Assembly (NCBI RefSeq): GCF_900111925.1
Contig: NZ_FOKA01000001.1
Location: 62,001-126,000, forward strand
Direction of reading: 5' to 3'
DNA: 64,000 bases
Source: Cellulomonas marina
GTDB taxonomy: Bacteria; Actinomycetota; Actinomycetes; Actinomycetales; Cellulomonadaceae
Positions within the stretch are counted from its first letter, which is position 1; each line of letters opens with the position of its first letter. The position numbers and the translations under genes were made by a program. Shown here piece by piece: positions 18,162 to 28,654 of the stretch. The notes beneath the pieces are model-generated. The model saw only the letters and a list, made by a program, of their open reading frames with translations. It did not search any database and had not been told where the DNA came from.

Positions 18162-18167
18162 CAGGAT
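18162..18167 (+). promoter_or_regulatory. -10 box of the ycaQ-like gene (leaderless)
   Basis: CAGGAT ends 6 nt before ATG 18174, with no ribosome binding site in the gap. Confidence 0.45.
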
Positions 18168-18173
18168 GGCGGC

Positions 18174-19586
18174 ATGGCAGCCGTCCCGGAGCAGCTGACG
18201 CTCTCGCAGGCGCGCCGCGCGACCCTGCGGGCGCACGGGCTGGCCGGACCGCGCCCCGCGCGCGCCGTCACGGGCCGGGCGGTCGACGCGGTCGTGGACC
18301 GCCTGGGCGTCCTGCAGATCGACTCGGTCAACGTCCTCGCGCGCGCCCACCTGGTGCCGCTGTGGTCGCGGCTGGGCGCGTACGACCCGGCCCTGCTCGA
18401 CCGCGCCGCGGGCCGGGCGCCGCGGTGGCTCGTCGAGGCGTGGGCGCACCAGGCCTCCTACGTGCCCGTGACGACCTTTCCGCTCCTGGGCTGGCGGCGC
18501 CGGGCCTACCGGACGCAGGCGTGGGGGTCGATCCGGTCCGTGCCGCTGCAGCTGTCCGCCGAGCTCGCCGACGTGCGCGCGGTCGTCGCCGAGCGCGGCC
18601 CGCTCACCGCCCGCGAGGTGCACGACCTGCTCGGGGCCCAGCCCCTGGCGGCGCGCACGGACTGGGGCTGGAACTGGACGGCCGCCAAGCGCGTGCTCGA
18701 GTTCCTCTTCTTCACGGGTGAGGTGGCGGCGGCCAGCCGCACGGCGTCCTTCGAGCGTCGCTACGACCTCACGGAGCGTGTCCTGCCGCCGCACGTGCGT
18801 GACGCGCCCGAGCCGGCGGAGGCCGACGCCGTGCGGGCGCTCGTCGCCGTCGCCGCCCGGGCGCAGGGCGTGGCGTCCCTGCGGTGCCTGGCCGACCACT
18901 TCCGGCTCCGGCAGGACCAGGTGCGGCCGGCGGTGGCCGACCTCGTGGACGCCGGGGAGCTCGTCCCCGTGCGGGTCGAGGGCTGGGACACGGCCGTCGT
19001 GCGCCACCGCGACGCCACCGTGCCGCGCCGGGCGGCGGGGGCGACGCTGCTGAGCCCGTTCGACCCGGTCGTGTTCGAGCGGCGGCGCGTCGAGACGCTG
19101 TTCGGGCTGCGCTACCGCATCGAGATCTACGTGCCCGAGCCGCTGCGGACGTGGGGCTACTACGTGCTGCCGTTCCTGCTGGGCGAGCACGTGGTGGCCC
19201 TCGTCGACCTCAAGGCCGACCGGGGCGCGGGGGTGCTGCGCGTGCTCGCCGCGCACACCGCGCCGGTCGTCGGGCCCGCGGCGGCGGACCGGCGGGCGCC
19301 CCGGCCTGGGCCGGGGGAGGTCGCCCACGCGCTGGCGGCCGAGCTCGTCGCGGTGGCGGGCTGGCTCGGGCTGGGGGAGGTGGAGGTGGGGGACCGGTCG
19401 TCGGGCGAGCACCGCCTGGTGGGGGACCTGGCGCCCGTTCTCGCGACGGCCCTCGTCGGGCGGTCCGCCGCCTCGCCTACGATGGGGGCGGCGTCCGCCG
19501 TGCACGTGCCGGCCGGTGGTCGGCAGGACGGCGACGCCGCTGCTCCCGGGGCGCCCGCCCCGGGGACACCCGAACCTGGGGAGTGA
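18174..19586 (+). CDS. YcaQ-type DNA interstrand crosslink glycosylase (HTH_42 family)
   Basis: This 470-residue protein has the family start [14 protein letters not shown], the conserved [24 protein letters not shown] block (about 44-67), and the [12 protein letters not shown]-like segment. It also has three winged-helix modules and the [14 protein letters not shown] motif (about 293-306). Family members AlkX/YcaQ and AlkZ unhook DNA crosslinks; the catalytic QxQ/QxD motif is represented by QID at about 48. The last 45 or so residues look like read-through into the secA promoter region. The stop is one base before the secA GTG. Confidence 0.88.
   Translation: MAAVPEQLTLSQARRATLRAHGLAGPRPARAVTGRAVDAVVDRLGVLQIDSVNVLARAHLVPLWSRLGAYDPALLDRAAGRAPRWLVEAWAHQASYVPVTTFPLLGWRRRAYRTQAWGSIRSVPLQLSAELADVRAVVAERGPLTAREVHDLLGAQPLAARTDWGWNWTAAKRVLEFLFFTGEVAAASRTASFERRYDLTERVLPPHVRDAPEPAEADAVRALVAVAARAQGVASLRCLADHFRLRQDQVRPAVADLVDAGELVPVRVEGWDTAVVRHRDATVPRRAAGATLLSPFDPVVFERRRVETLFGLRYRIEIYVPEPLRTWGYYVLPFLLGEHVVALVDLKADRGAGVLRVLAAHTAPVVGPAAADRRAPRPGPGEVAHALAAELVAVAGWLGLGEVEVGDRSSGEHRLVGDLAPVLATALVGRSAASPTMGAASAVHVPAGGRQDGDAAAPGAPAPGTPEPGE
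19478..19483 (+). promoter_or_regulatory. Candidate secA -10 box inside the upstream gene
   Basis: TACGAT occurs 105 nt before the secA start, inside the extended 3' end of the ycaQ-like gene. No convincing -35 is seen. Confidence 0.35.
19545..19564 (+). other. Hairpin just upstream of secA
   Basis: CCCGGGGC-GCCC-GCCCCGGG is a perfect 8-bp stem with a 4-nt loop, ending 23 nt before the secA GTG. It could attenuate or shape secA translation, or merely be GC-rich coincidence. Confidence 0.45.
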
Positions 19587-19587
19587 C

Positions 19588-22533
<2,946 letters not shown>

Positions 22534-22594
22534 CAGTGGTCGGGCCGGACGCGCGGTCGGTGGCGGGTGTCCCGTCGGGTCCCGCGCCGGCTCG

Positions 22595-23425
22595 TCAGGC
22601 CAGCTCCAGCGAGGTCACCCGCCACTGACCGCGGTGGGCGTCGAGGCGGAGCGCGGCGGCCCGCACCCGGTCGCCCTCGGCCACGACGACGGCAGCCTCG
22701 GCGGAGCGGTCCGAGACGCGCACCGCGCGTACGCGGCGCACGGTGGCGCTGCGGCGCGTCCTGGTCGTGGCAACGCGCAGCTGCAGCCCTGCGCGCACCC
22801 GCACTTCTTCGTAGACGGCCGGCGCGAGCCACCGGGCGAGCTGGGCGACCGGCCGCGTCCCGGCGAGGACCTCAACGACGGCCTGGGCCACGGAGGCGGC
22901 GGCGCGCGCCGGGTCGTGCTCGGGCGTCTCGTCGGACTGCTCCAGCACCTCGCCCTCGAAGTCCGCGTCGTGCACGCGCAGGGCCCGCACGCGCTCCGCG
23001 AGCCGCGGCGGCGGACCCGGCACGAGGGGAGCCGCGCCCTGCCGCGGCCCGCGGGGTGCCGGCGCGCCGTGCAGCAGGCGGACGCGGGCCGCGCCCAGCT
23101 GGAGGCCGTCGGCGCCTGGCCGTGCCGTGGCCGGCGCGGTGCGTCCGCGCCCCGGCGCGGCCTGCGCGACCGAGGTGATCGGCTCGACCGAGGCGATCCG
23201 CTCGACCGCGGTGACCTGCTCGACCGCGGTGACCTGCTCGACCGCGGTGACCGGCGCGACGGCGGTGGCCGGCGACGTGCTGGCGCGGGGCGGGGCCACC
23301 GGCACGAGGTGCGGGCGCACGAGGGCGTCGAGGCGCGCGGCGAGCGTCGTGGTGCCGCGGGCGGCTGCGTCCGACGGGCGCGTGCCCGTGCTCGGGAGGG
23401 CGGGGGCGAGGTCGGCGACGCTCAT
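22595..23425 (-). CDS. Rv3235 family protein
   Basis: This 276-residue protein has a C-terminal conserved domain (about 180-276: VVEVLAGTRPVAQLARWL, VRRVRAVRVSDRSAEAAVVV, RWRVTSLEL-like end) typical of the actinobacterial Rv3235 family, of unknown function. The N-terminal half is disordered and includes an 18-bp DNA repeat giving Glu-Gln-Val-Thr-Ala-Val. It lies convergent to secA, the same neighbourhood as Rv3235 near secA1 in M. tuberculosis. ATG 23425 is the start. Confidence 0.85.
   Translation of the reverse strand: MSVADLAPALPSTGTRPSDAAARGTTTLAARLDALVRPHLVPVAPPRASTSPATAVAPVTAVEQVTAVEQVTAVERIASVEPITSVAQAAPGRGRTAPATARPGADGLQLGAARVRLLHGAPAPRGPRQGAAPLVPGPPPRLAERVRALRVHDADFEGEVLEQSDETPEHDPARAAASVAQAVVEVLAGTRPVAQLARWLAPAVYEEVRVRAGLQLRVATTRTRRSATVRRVRAVRVSDRSAEAAVVVAEGDRVRAAALRLDAHRGQWRVTSLELA
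23177..23256 (-). repeat. 18-bp tandem repeat in the Rv3235-like gene
   Basis: Three or four units related to GACCGCGGTGACCTGCTC (plus-strand reading) encode VTAVEQ-type hexapeptides in the disordered N-terminal region. Confidence 0.85.
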
Positions 23426-23465
23426 GTCGGGTTTCCGTTCGTGGTGCGGACAGGCGTGGGCGGTG

Positions 23466-23474
23466 TGTGGATAA
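23466..23474 (-). promoter_or_regulatory. Perfect DnaA-box 9-mer between the LysM and Rv3235-like genes
   Basis: The minus strand reads TTATCCACA, identical to the classical DnaA box, in a 143-bp intergenic gap. With about 12.5% each of A and T, about 0.03 copies are expected in 64 kb on both strands. No cluster of boxes is seen, so this is not an origin. Confidence 0.45.
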
Positions 23475-23568
23475 GGGGTTGGGTGGAATCGGGGTGTCGG
23501 ATCCGGGGTGGGTCCGACGTGGTGGTGCGGCGTCGCTGGTCGTCCTGCGGTGGCGGCGTACGGCTGGC

Positions 23569-24624
23569 TCAGCCGTGAAGGGGGAGGTTGGCCGGGATGC
23601 GCAGCACCTGACCCGGCAGCAGGACGTCCGGGTCCGGCCCGACGACGTCCCGGTTGGCCGCGTAGAGGGCCGGCCAGGCGGCGGCGACCGCGCTGCCCGG
23701 CGCGTCCTCACCCAGCAGCGCGTCGGTGAGCGACCACAGGGAGTCCCCCACGCGGACCACGACGGTGCTGGTGCCGTGGCCGGTGCCGGTGCTCGTGCTG
23801 GTGCCGGTGCTCGTGCTGGTGCCGGTGCTCGTGCTCGGGAGAGGTCCTCCCGTCGTCGCGCGTCCCGCCGTGGCGGCGGTCCCGGGCGGTGCGGCCGGCG
23901 GGACCGATGTGGCGGACGGCGGAGCCGCCGGTGCGGGGGACGCGGTCGGCGTCGACGTGCCGGTCGACGTGCCGGTCGACGTGCCGGTCGACGCCGCCGG
24001 CGGTACCGGTGCCGGTGCGGCGGTGGCGGTCGACGTCGGTGCCGGGGACCTGGTGGCGGGGGAGGAGGGCGTCGGCCGGGGCGACGCGGTGCGCTCCGGC
24101 CGGGGTGCCGTCGTCGCGCCCGCGGTGGTGGTCGATGTCGGCGTCGGCGGCGCGACGGCGGTCGGCGACGAGGTCGCGCTCGGCGGGCCGCTCACGGCCC
24201 ACCCCAGCTCGTCGGGCGGGGTGACGGGACCGGCGCCGAGAGCGGCCGGTGCGCCACCGAGCCCGAGGCCGAGACCGACCGTGACCACGAGCGTGCGTCG
24301 GACGACCGTCGGTGCCCACCGCTGCACGGCGCGCTCACCGCCGCGCCAGGCCCCGCCCGCCACGCGCACCACCAGGCAGGCGGCCGCGACCAGCGTGGAG
24401 ACGGCGAGCCACGCGGCCGCCACCGCGCCGACGGCCAGGACGAGCAGCTCGACCACGTCGTCCACCGCGAGCGCCGGCCCGCCGACGAGCACGGTCGGTG
24501 CCAGCCCGGCGGCACGGCCGGCAGCGGCCGCACCGAGCGCTCCGACGAGGGCTCCACCGACCAGCAGGCCCGCCATCCGGCAGACGAGGGTGCTCGTCCG
24601 CGGACGGGCGTGAGGGACGACCAC
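23569..24624 (-). CDS. LysM peptidoglycan-binding domain membrane protein
   Basis: This 351-residue protein has two N-terminal TM segments (about 15-40 and 55-85), a third near 110-130, a long Thr/Ser/Pro/Ala-rich linker (about 145-285) with STGT repeats, and a C-terminal LysM domain (VVVRVGDSLWSLTDALLG ... LYAANRDVVGPDPDVLLPGQVLRIP, about 287-345). The LysM faces the wall and should hold the protein to peptidoglycan. The linker is probably exposed and possibly glycosylated (inference). GTG 24624 has GGAG 7 nt upstream. T-rich phased repeats lie just upstream in the regulatory region. Confidence 0.88.
   Translation of the reverse strand: MVVPHARPRTSTLVCRMAGLLVGGALVGALGAAAAGRAAGLAPTVLVGGPALAVDDVVELLVLAVGAVAAAWLAVSTLVAAACLVVRVAGGAWRGGERAVQRWAPTVVRRTLVVTVGLGLGLGGAPAALGAGPVTPPDELGWAVSGPPSATSSPTAVAPPTPTSTTTAGATTAPRPERTASPRPTPSSPATRSPAPTSTATAAPAPVPPAASTGTSTGTSTGTSTPTASPAPAAPPSATSVPPAAPPGTAATAGRATTGGPLPSTSTGTSTSTGTSTSTGTGHGTSTVVVRVGDSLWSLTDALLGEDAPGSAVAAAWPALYAANRDVVGPDPDVLLPGQVLRIPANLPLHG
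23779..23835 (-). repeat. Tandem repeats encoding STGTST in the LysM protein linker
   Basis: Imperfect 18-bp units (GTGCTGGTGCCGGTGCTC-like, plus-strand reading) encode Ser-Thr-Gly-Thr stretches. A second cluster of 12-bp GTCGACGTGCCG units lies at about 23952-23990 in the same gene. Confidence 0.8.
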
Positions 24625-24640
24625 GATGCGCTCCGGTCTC

Positions 24641-24670
24641 GTTCGTTGTTGTTTGATGCTGTTTGCTGTT
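24641..24670 (-). promoter_or_regulatory. Three helically phased 10-bp T-rich direct repeats upstream of the LysM gene
   Basis: GTTCGTTGTT, GTTTGATGCT and GTTTGCTGTT follow each other exactly at 10-bp spacing in otherwise 75% GC DNA. Each presents the same face of the helix, as expected for a cooperatively binding regulator such as a MerR-like or BldC-like protein. The site is 17 nt upstream of the LysM start. Confidence 0.5.
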
Positions 24671-24746
24671 TCTCAGTGCGCGATGTCTACCGCCCCACGA
24701 TGCCCGCGGTCCAGCCGCAGCCGTCTCGCAGGGCGCATTTCGCCCG

Positions 24747-24752
24747 TACGGT
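24747..24752 (+). promoter_or_regulatory. -10 box of the 24760 gene (leaderless)
   Basis: TACGGT ends 7 nt before ATG 24760; no ribosome binding site is present. Confidence 0.45.
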
Positions 24753-24759
24753 GGACGGC

Positions 24760-25305
24760 ATGCGGTGGGAGGCGCTCTTCGCGGACCTGGAGGCGCAGGC
24801 CGCCGCCGAGGAGAGGGCCGAGGCGCTCGTCGCGGTCCCCGACCTCGTCCGTGCCGAGCGGGCGTCGGTGCTGCTCGCGGACCGCCTCCGCGCGTCGCGG
24901 GGGGCGCCGCTCGTCGTGACCGCAGGGTCACGGACGTGGGCGGGCGCCGTCCTCGACGCCGCCTCCGAGTGGCTCCTGCTGGCGCCCTCGGAGCACCGCC
25001 GGGTGCTCGTCGTGCTCGCCGCCGTGCGCACCGTGCGCGGACTGGGGCGGGCGGCCGGCGCGCCACCCGGACGGGTCGAGGGTCGGCTCGGCCTGACGGC
25101 CGCGCTGCGGGGGCTGGCACGCGACCGCGTGCGGGTGCGGGTGCTGCTGCGCGACGACGCGGACGACGCGGACGGCGTCGTCGGCCGGCTGGACGCGGTC
25201 TACGCCGACCACGTGGACCTGCTGCCCGACGAGGCGGCGGGCGGGCGGCGGGGTCCGGTGACCGTGTCGACGGCGGCCGTGGCCGCCGTCGAGGAGCTGC
25301 CGTAG
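24760..25305 (+). CDS. Conserved hypothetical protein (MRWEALFADLEAQ-type)
   Basis: This 181-residue protein starts MRWEALFADLEAQAAAEERAE, has a central LVVTAGSRTWAGAVLDAASEWLLL strand-rich region (about 50-75), and ends in DDADGVVGRLDAVYADHVDLL. I recall proteins with this start from related actinobacteria, sometimes automatically called Fis-family regulators, but I see no helix-turn-helix to justify that. It is divergent from the LysM gene and convergent with the HTH gene. The function is unknown. Confidence 0.75.
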   Translation: MRWEALFADLEAQAAAEERAEALVAVPDLVRAERASVLLADRLRASRGAPLVVTAGSRTWAGAVLDAASEWLLLAPSEHRRVLVVLAAVRTVRGLGRAAGAPPGRVEGRLGLTAALRGLARDRVRVRVLLRDDADDADGVVGRLDAVYADHVDLLPDEAAGGRRGPVTVSTAAVAAVEELP

Positions 25306-25337
25306 GGCGTGGTGCGCCGACGCGGTCGCCGGTGGGC

Positions 25338-25420
25338 GGTCAGACCCCCTGATCGGTCAGACCCCTGATCGGTCGGACCTCCGCTGGGTCAGACCTCCTG
25401 AGCGGTCGGGACCTCCGTGG
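25338..25420. repeat. Degenerate 16-17-bp repeats containing the palindrome GGTCAGACC
   Basis: Four to five units related to GGTCAGACCCCCTGATC fill the gap between two convergent genes and overlap the last codons of the HTH gene. Units at 25338, 25355 and 25387 carry the exact 9-bp palindrome GGTC-A-GACC. The units at about 25371 and 25404 are diverged. Confidence 0.8.
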
Positions 25421-25625
25421 TCTCACCCTCGGCGATGCGCCGGCTCGTCTGCTCGTACATGCGCTGGATGTAGGCCTCGAGCTCCGTGGCCTCGACGCGC
25501 CACTGGCCGCGCCCGCCGATCTGCAGGGCCCGCAGCTCGCCGGAGCGGACCAGCGCGTACGCCTGCGGCGCGGAGATGTTGAGGATCTCCGTGACGTCGG
25601 CGAGCGTGAGGAACCTCGGGGCCAT
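25389..25625 (-). CDS. Excisionase-type helix-turn-helix DNA-binding protein
   Basis: This 78-residue protein is a single MerR/excisionase-like winged HTH: LTLADVTEILNISAPQAYALV (about 6-26), then RSGELRALQIGGRGQWRVEATELEAYI. It is a stand-alone transcription factor of the BldC-like/HTH_17 class; its targets are unknown. The C-terminal codons are built from the local repeat array. CACACT lies 7 nt before ATG 25625, so it is probably leaderless. It is divergent from the cpaB-like gene, and phased repeats of the kind such proteins bind lie 1 kb away. Confidence 0.85.
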   Translation of the reverse strand: MAPRFLTLADVTEILNISAPQAYALVRSGELRALQIGGRGQWRVEATELEAYIQRMYEQTSRRIAEGETTEVPTAQEV

Positions 25626-25660
25626 GCCCCGCAGTGTGACACGGCGTGGCGATCGGGCGA

Positions 25661-25673
25661 CGTCGTCCACAGG
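25661..25673. promoter_or_regulatory. 13-bp motif shared with the cpaF upstream region
   Basis: The minus strand reads CCTGTGGACGACG, identical over 13 bp to 47985-47997 upstream of cpaF, in the gap between the HTH gene and the cpaB-like gene. It may be an operator common to the two tad loci (inference). Confidence 0.45.
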
Positions 25674-25813
25674 GCGTCCCCGCGGAGGCGCCGGGATCGG
25701 CACGATGTGCCCGGATCGCACCGCGACGCGACCTGCGCGTCCCGACCCCCCCGCCCCCGCCGCCCGTCCCGCCATCCGTCCGACGGGCGCCGGACCGAGA
25801 CCCCCGGAGCGTC

Positions 25814-26620
25814 ATGGCCACCACCCTCGAGCGCGCGGACCTGCGTCCGGACGGACGTCCCGGCACGCCGTCGGGTGCCCTGCCGGCCCCGGTCGCCGTG
25901 CGGCTCCGCCGGCCCGGGTGGCGCGACCCCCGGCTGCTGGTGGGGATCGCGCTCGTCGCCGGCTCGGTGCTGCTGGGGTCCTGGGTCGTGCGCTCGGCGC
26001 AGGCGACCGTCCCCGTGCTCGTCGCCCGCGGGACCCTCGTCCCGGGCGACGTGGTGGCCGCGGCCGACCTCGCCGTCGAGGAGGTGCGGCTCGTCGACGC
26101 CGCGCGGTACGTCCCGGCCGCGACGGGCCTGCCGCAGGACGCCGTGGTCGTGCGCGTCGTCGGGGAGGGGGAGCTCGTGCCCGCGGCGGCCGTCGTCCCC
26201 GGCGCCGTGCTCGACGTGCGCCCCGTCGCGGTCCCCACGACGACCGCGCCGTCCGCGGACCTCGTCGTCGGCTCGACCGTGGACCTCTGGGCCACACCCC
26301 CGGTGCCGGTCGTCGGCGGCGCGGGCACGGGCATGGGCACGGGCATGGGCACGACGGGCGGCGACGGTGGGCGGGCGAGGCCGGTCGCCCTGGCCACCGG
26401 CCTGACCGTCGCGGAGGTCACGCGCGGCTCCGGCGCCCTCGCCGCCGCCACGGGCACGGTCGTGCACGTGCTCGTGCCGACCGCCGACCTGCCCGCCGTC
26501 CTCGCGGCCCTGGCGGACGGCTCGACCGTCGACGTGGTGCTCGTCCCCGGCGGGACCGGGGACGCCGTCGCCACCACGGCCACCGGCGCCACCACGGCGG
26601 ACGGGGCGGCCTCGCCGTGA
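25814..26620 (+). CDS. CpaB/RcpC-like SAF domain protein
   Basis: This 268-residue protein has a cytoplasmic tail, one TM anchor (about 43-60, LLVGIALVAGSVLLGSWVV), and an extracytoplasmic SAF domain (VPVLVARGTLVPGDVVAAADLAVEEVRL, about 66-93). It is the Flp/tad pilus assembly factor CpaB in many bacteria. A Gly-Thr-Gly-Met repeat (12-bp DNA units near 26324-26352) interrupts the domain. Its stop overlaps the cpaE-like GTG by 4 bp. The remaining tad genes are 20 kb away. Confidence 0.8.
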   Translation: MATTLERADLRPDGRPGTPSGALPAPVAVRLRRPGWRDPRLLVGIALVAGSVLLGSWVVRSAQATVPVLVARGTLVPGDVVAAADLAVEEVRLVDAARYVPAATGLPQDAVVVRVVGEGELVPAAAVVPGAVLDVRPVAVPTTTAPSADLVVGSTVDLWATPPVPVVGGAGTGMGTGMGTTGGDGGRARPVALATGLTVAEVTRGSGALAAATGTVVHVLVPTADLPAVLAALADGSTVDVVLVPGGTGDAVATTATGATTADGAASP

Positions 26621-28104
26621 CGGTCCCCGTGCTCACCGCGCTGCCGGGGGTGGCCGAGGCCCTCCTCGTCGCGGCCGCCGGCCGCTCGCCGCGGCTCGAC
26701 GTCGTCCGCCGTTGCGCCGACCTCGCCGAGCTCCTCGCCGCCGCGGAGGCGGGGCTCGGGTCGGTCGCGCTCCTGTCCGGCGCGCTCGCGCACCTCGACC
26801 ACGACGCCCTCGCCGCCCTGCGCGGGTCGGGCGCGCTCCTCGTCGGGGTCGCGGCCCCGGGCGACGAGCGCGAGGCCGACCGGCTGCGGGCGTGGGGCGT
26901 GGACGCCCTGGTCCTGGCACCCGGCGACGACGCCGCCGCGGACGCCGTCGTGCGCGAGGTGCTCGCGGCACTCGCCCGGCGCGAGGCGACGGACCCGGCG
27001 GGGACCACCGGCGGGCACATCCGGCAGGCGGGAACCGGCTCGCCCGCCCCGTGGTCGCCGCCGCCCGTCCCGCCGCGCCGTGCGGAACCGGCCTCCTCGG
27101 GCTCGCGACCGGCGGCGCCCACGGAGCCCCCGCCGGCGCGGGGACAGCTCGTCGCCGTCTGGGGCCCGACGGGTGCGCCCGGCCGCACCACCGTCGCCGT
27201 GACGCTCGCCGCCGAGCTCGCGGCGCTCGGTCACCGCACCCTGCTCGCCGACGCCGACACCTACGGCGGGTCGGTGGCCGCGACGGTCGGCATGCTCGAC
27301 GAGGCCCCGGGACTGGCCGCCGCCGCCCGTGCCGCGGCGCAGGGCGGGCTCGACCTGCCGACCCTCGCCCGGCACAGCCCGCTGCTGGCGCCCGGGCTGC
27401 GCGTGCTGTCCGGCCTCGCGCGCGCCGACCGCTGGCCGGAGCTCGGTCCGGCGGCGCTGGACGTCGTGTGGGACCGGGCGCGCGACCTCGCGGCGGTCAC
27501 GGTCGTCGACACGGGGTTCTGCCTCGAGGAGGACGAGCTGCTCTCCTACGACACGCGGGCGCCGCGCCGGAACGCCGCCACCACGGGTGCGCTCGACGCC
27601 GCCGACACGGTGGTCGCCGTCGGGTCCGCCGACCCGGTCGGGCTGCAGCGGCTCGTCCGCGGGCTCGACGAGCTCGCGCGCCGCCCGGCCGCCGCCGGCG
27701 CGCGCCTCGTCGTCGTCCTCAACCGCGTCCGGTCGTCCACCGCCGGGCCTGGCGGCGAGCGTGCGCTGCGCGAGGCGCTGGAGCGCTACGCCGGCGTCCA
27801 GGACGCCGTCCTCGTCCCCGAGGACCGCCCCGCCCTCGACGCGGCGCTCCTGGCCGGACGGCTGCTGCGCGAGGTCGCGCCCGCCTCTCCGGCGCGGCGC
27901 GCGCTCGTCGGGCTCGCGGGCCTCGTCGCCCCCGTCCCTGCGACGCCCGCACCCTCCGCGGGTGCGGCAGCCGGGGTCCTGCCCGGCGTCGACGGCGGAC
28001 GGGGCGGGACGCACGGGGGGCGCCGGCGCGAGGCGGCGGGGGCGGCCCGGCGCGGCCGGGCGCTCGTCCGTCCCGGCCGCCGCCGCGCCGCTGCGGCAGA
28101 CTGA
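26617..28104 (+). CDS. CpaE-like MinD/ParA-type ATPase
   Basis: This 495-residue protein has an N-terminal receiver-like region (about 1-125), a Pro-rich linker, and a MinD/ParA domain from about 175: LVAVWGPTGAPGRTTVAVTL (deviant Walker A), LLADADTYGGSVAATVG and TVVDTGFCLEEDEL. The invariant Walker A lysine is Arg, so ATP hydrolysis is uncertain. CpaE localises tad pilus machinery to the pole in Caulobacter. GTG 26617 overlaps the cpaB-like stop. Confidence 0.82.
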   Translation: MTVPVLTALPGVAEALLVAAAGRSPRLDVVRRCADLAELLAAAEAGLGSVALLSGALAHLDHDALAALRGSGALLVGVAAPGDEREADRLRAWGVDALVLAPGDDAAADAVVREVLAALARREATDPAGTTGGHIRQAGTGSPAPWSPPPVPPRRAEPASSGSRPAAPTEPPPARGQLVAVWGPTGAPGRTTVAVTLAAELAALGHRTLLADADTYGGSVAATVGMLDEAPGLAAAARAAAQGGLDLPTLARHSPLLAPGLRVLSGLARADRWPELGPAALDVVWDRARDLAAVTVVDTGFCLEEDELLSYDTRAPRRNAATTGALDAADTVVAVGSADPVGLQRLVRGLDELARRPAAAGARLVVVLNRVRSSTAGPGGERALREALERYAGVQDAVLVPEDRPALDAALLAGRLLREVAPASPARRALVGLAGLVAPVPATPAPSAGAAAGVLPGVDGGRGGTHGGRRREAAGAARRGRALVRPGRRRAAAAD

Positions 28105-28108
28105 CGGC

Positions 28109-28561
28109 GTGCGCCTCTACGTCCCCGCCACCCTCGACGAGACCGGCCCCGGCCGCGGTCCCCTCACGCCGCGCCGCGCGCACGCCGTGACCCCGGAGCT
28201 GCGCGCCGCGCTGCCCGACGAGGACGAGGGCTGGGAGTTCTCGGCACAGCTCGCCGCGGCCGACGACGCCCTCGTGCGCCTCGCGGCGGACGGCGCGGCA
28301 CCACGCCTGCGGCTCGTCGTGTCCGCGGACGTGCCCGACGCCGACGTCGACCTGCGCCCCGACCCCGACGCGCCGCCGAGCGCGGTCGCGCTGCGCTCCC
28401 CGCTGCCGTGGGACGCGGTCGTGTGCGTGCACGTCGACGAGCCGGCCGCGGCGCCGGACGTCACCGCGGCGCTCGCGGGCGACAGCGCGGCCGACGAGCG
28501 GCTCGGCGAGCGCGACCTGCTCTGGTACGACGCGAGCGAGGTCGCCGACATCCCGCGCTGA
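28109..28561 (+). CDS. DUF6912 family protein
   Basis: This 150-residue acidic protein starts VRLYVPATLDE, which is typical of the DUF6912 family of actinobacteria, and continues with HAVTPELRAALPDEDEGWEFSA and a conserved end LLWYDASEVADI. Its function is unknown. It starts with GTG 4 nt after the cpaE-like stop. CAGACT lies 6 nt before the start, but it overlaps the upstream stop codon and may be coincidental. Confidence 0.82.
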   Translation: MRLYVPATLDETGPGRGPLTPRRAHAVTPELRAALPDEDEGWEFSAQLAAADDALVRLAADGAAPRLRLVVSADVPDADVDLRPDPDAPPSAVALRSPLPWDAVVCVHVDEPAAAPDVTAALAGDSAADERLGERDLLWYDASEVADIPR

Positions 28562-28654
28562 GGCCCCACCGGCGACGGCACCCGGCGACGGCACCCGGCG
28601 AGGGTCCCGTGGGGGGCACCCCCTCGCGTCGCTCGCTGCGGGTCGCCGCGCGTC

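Noticed and set aside
28573-28605. Repeated CGGCGACGGCACC downstream of the DUF6912 gene as terminator or operator
   Set aside because: It is a short direct repeat of two to three copies with no good hairpin and no clear relation to a promoter.
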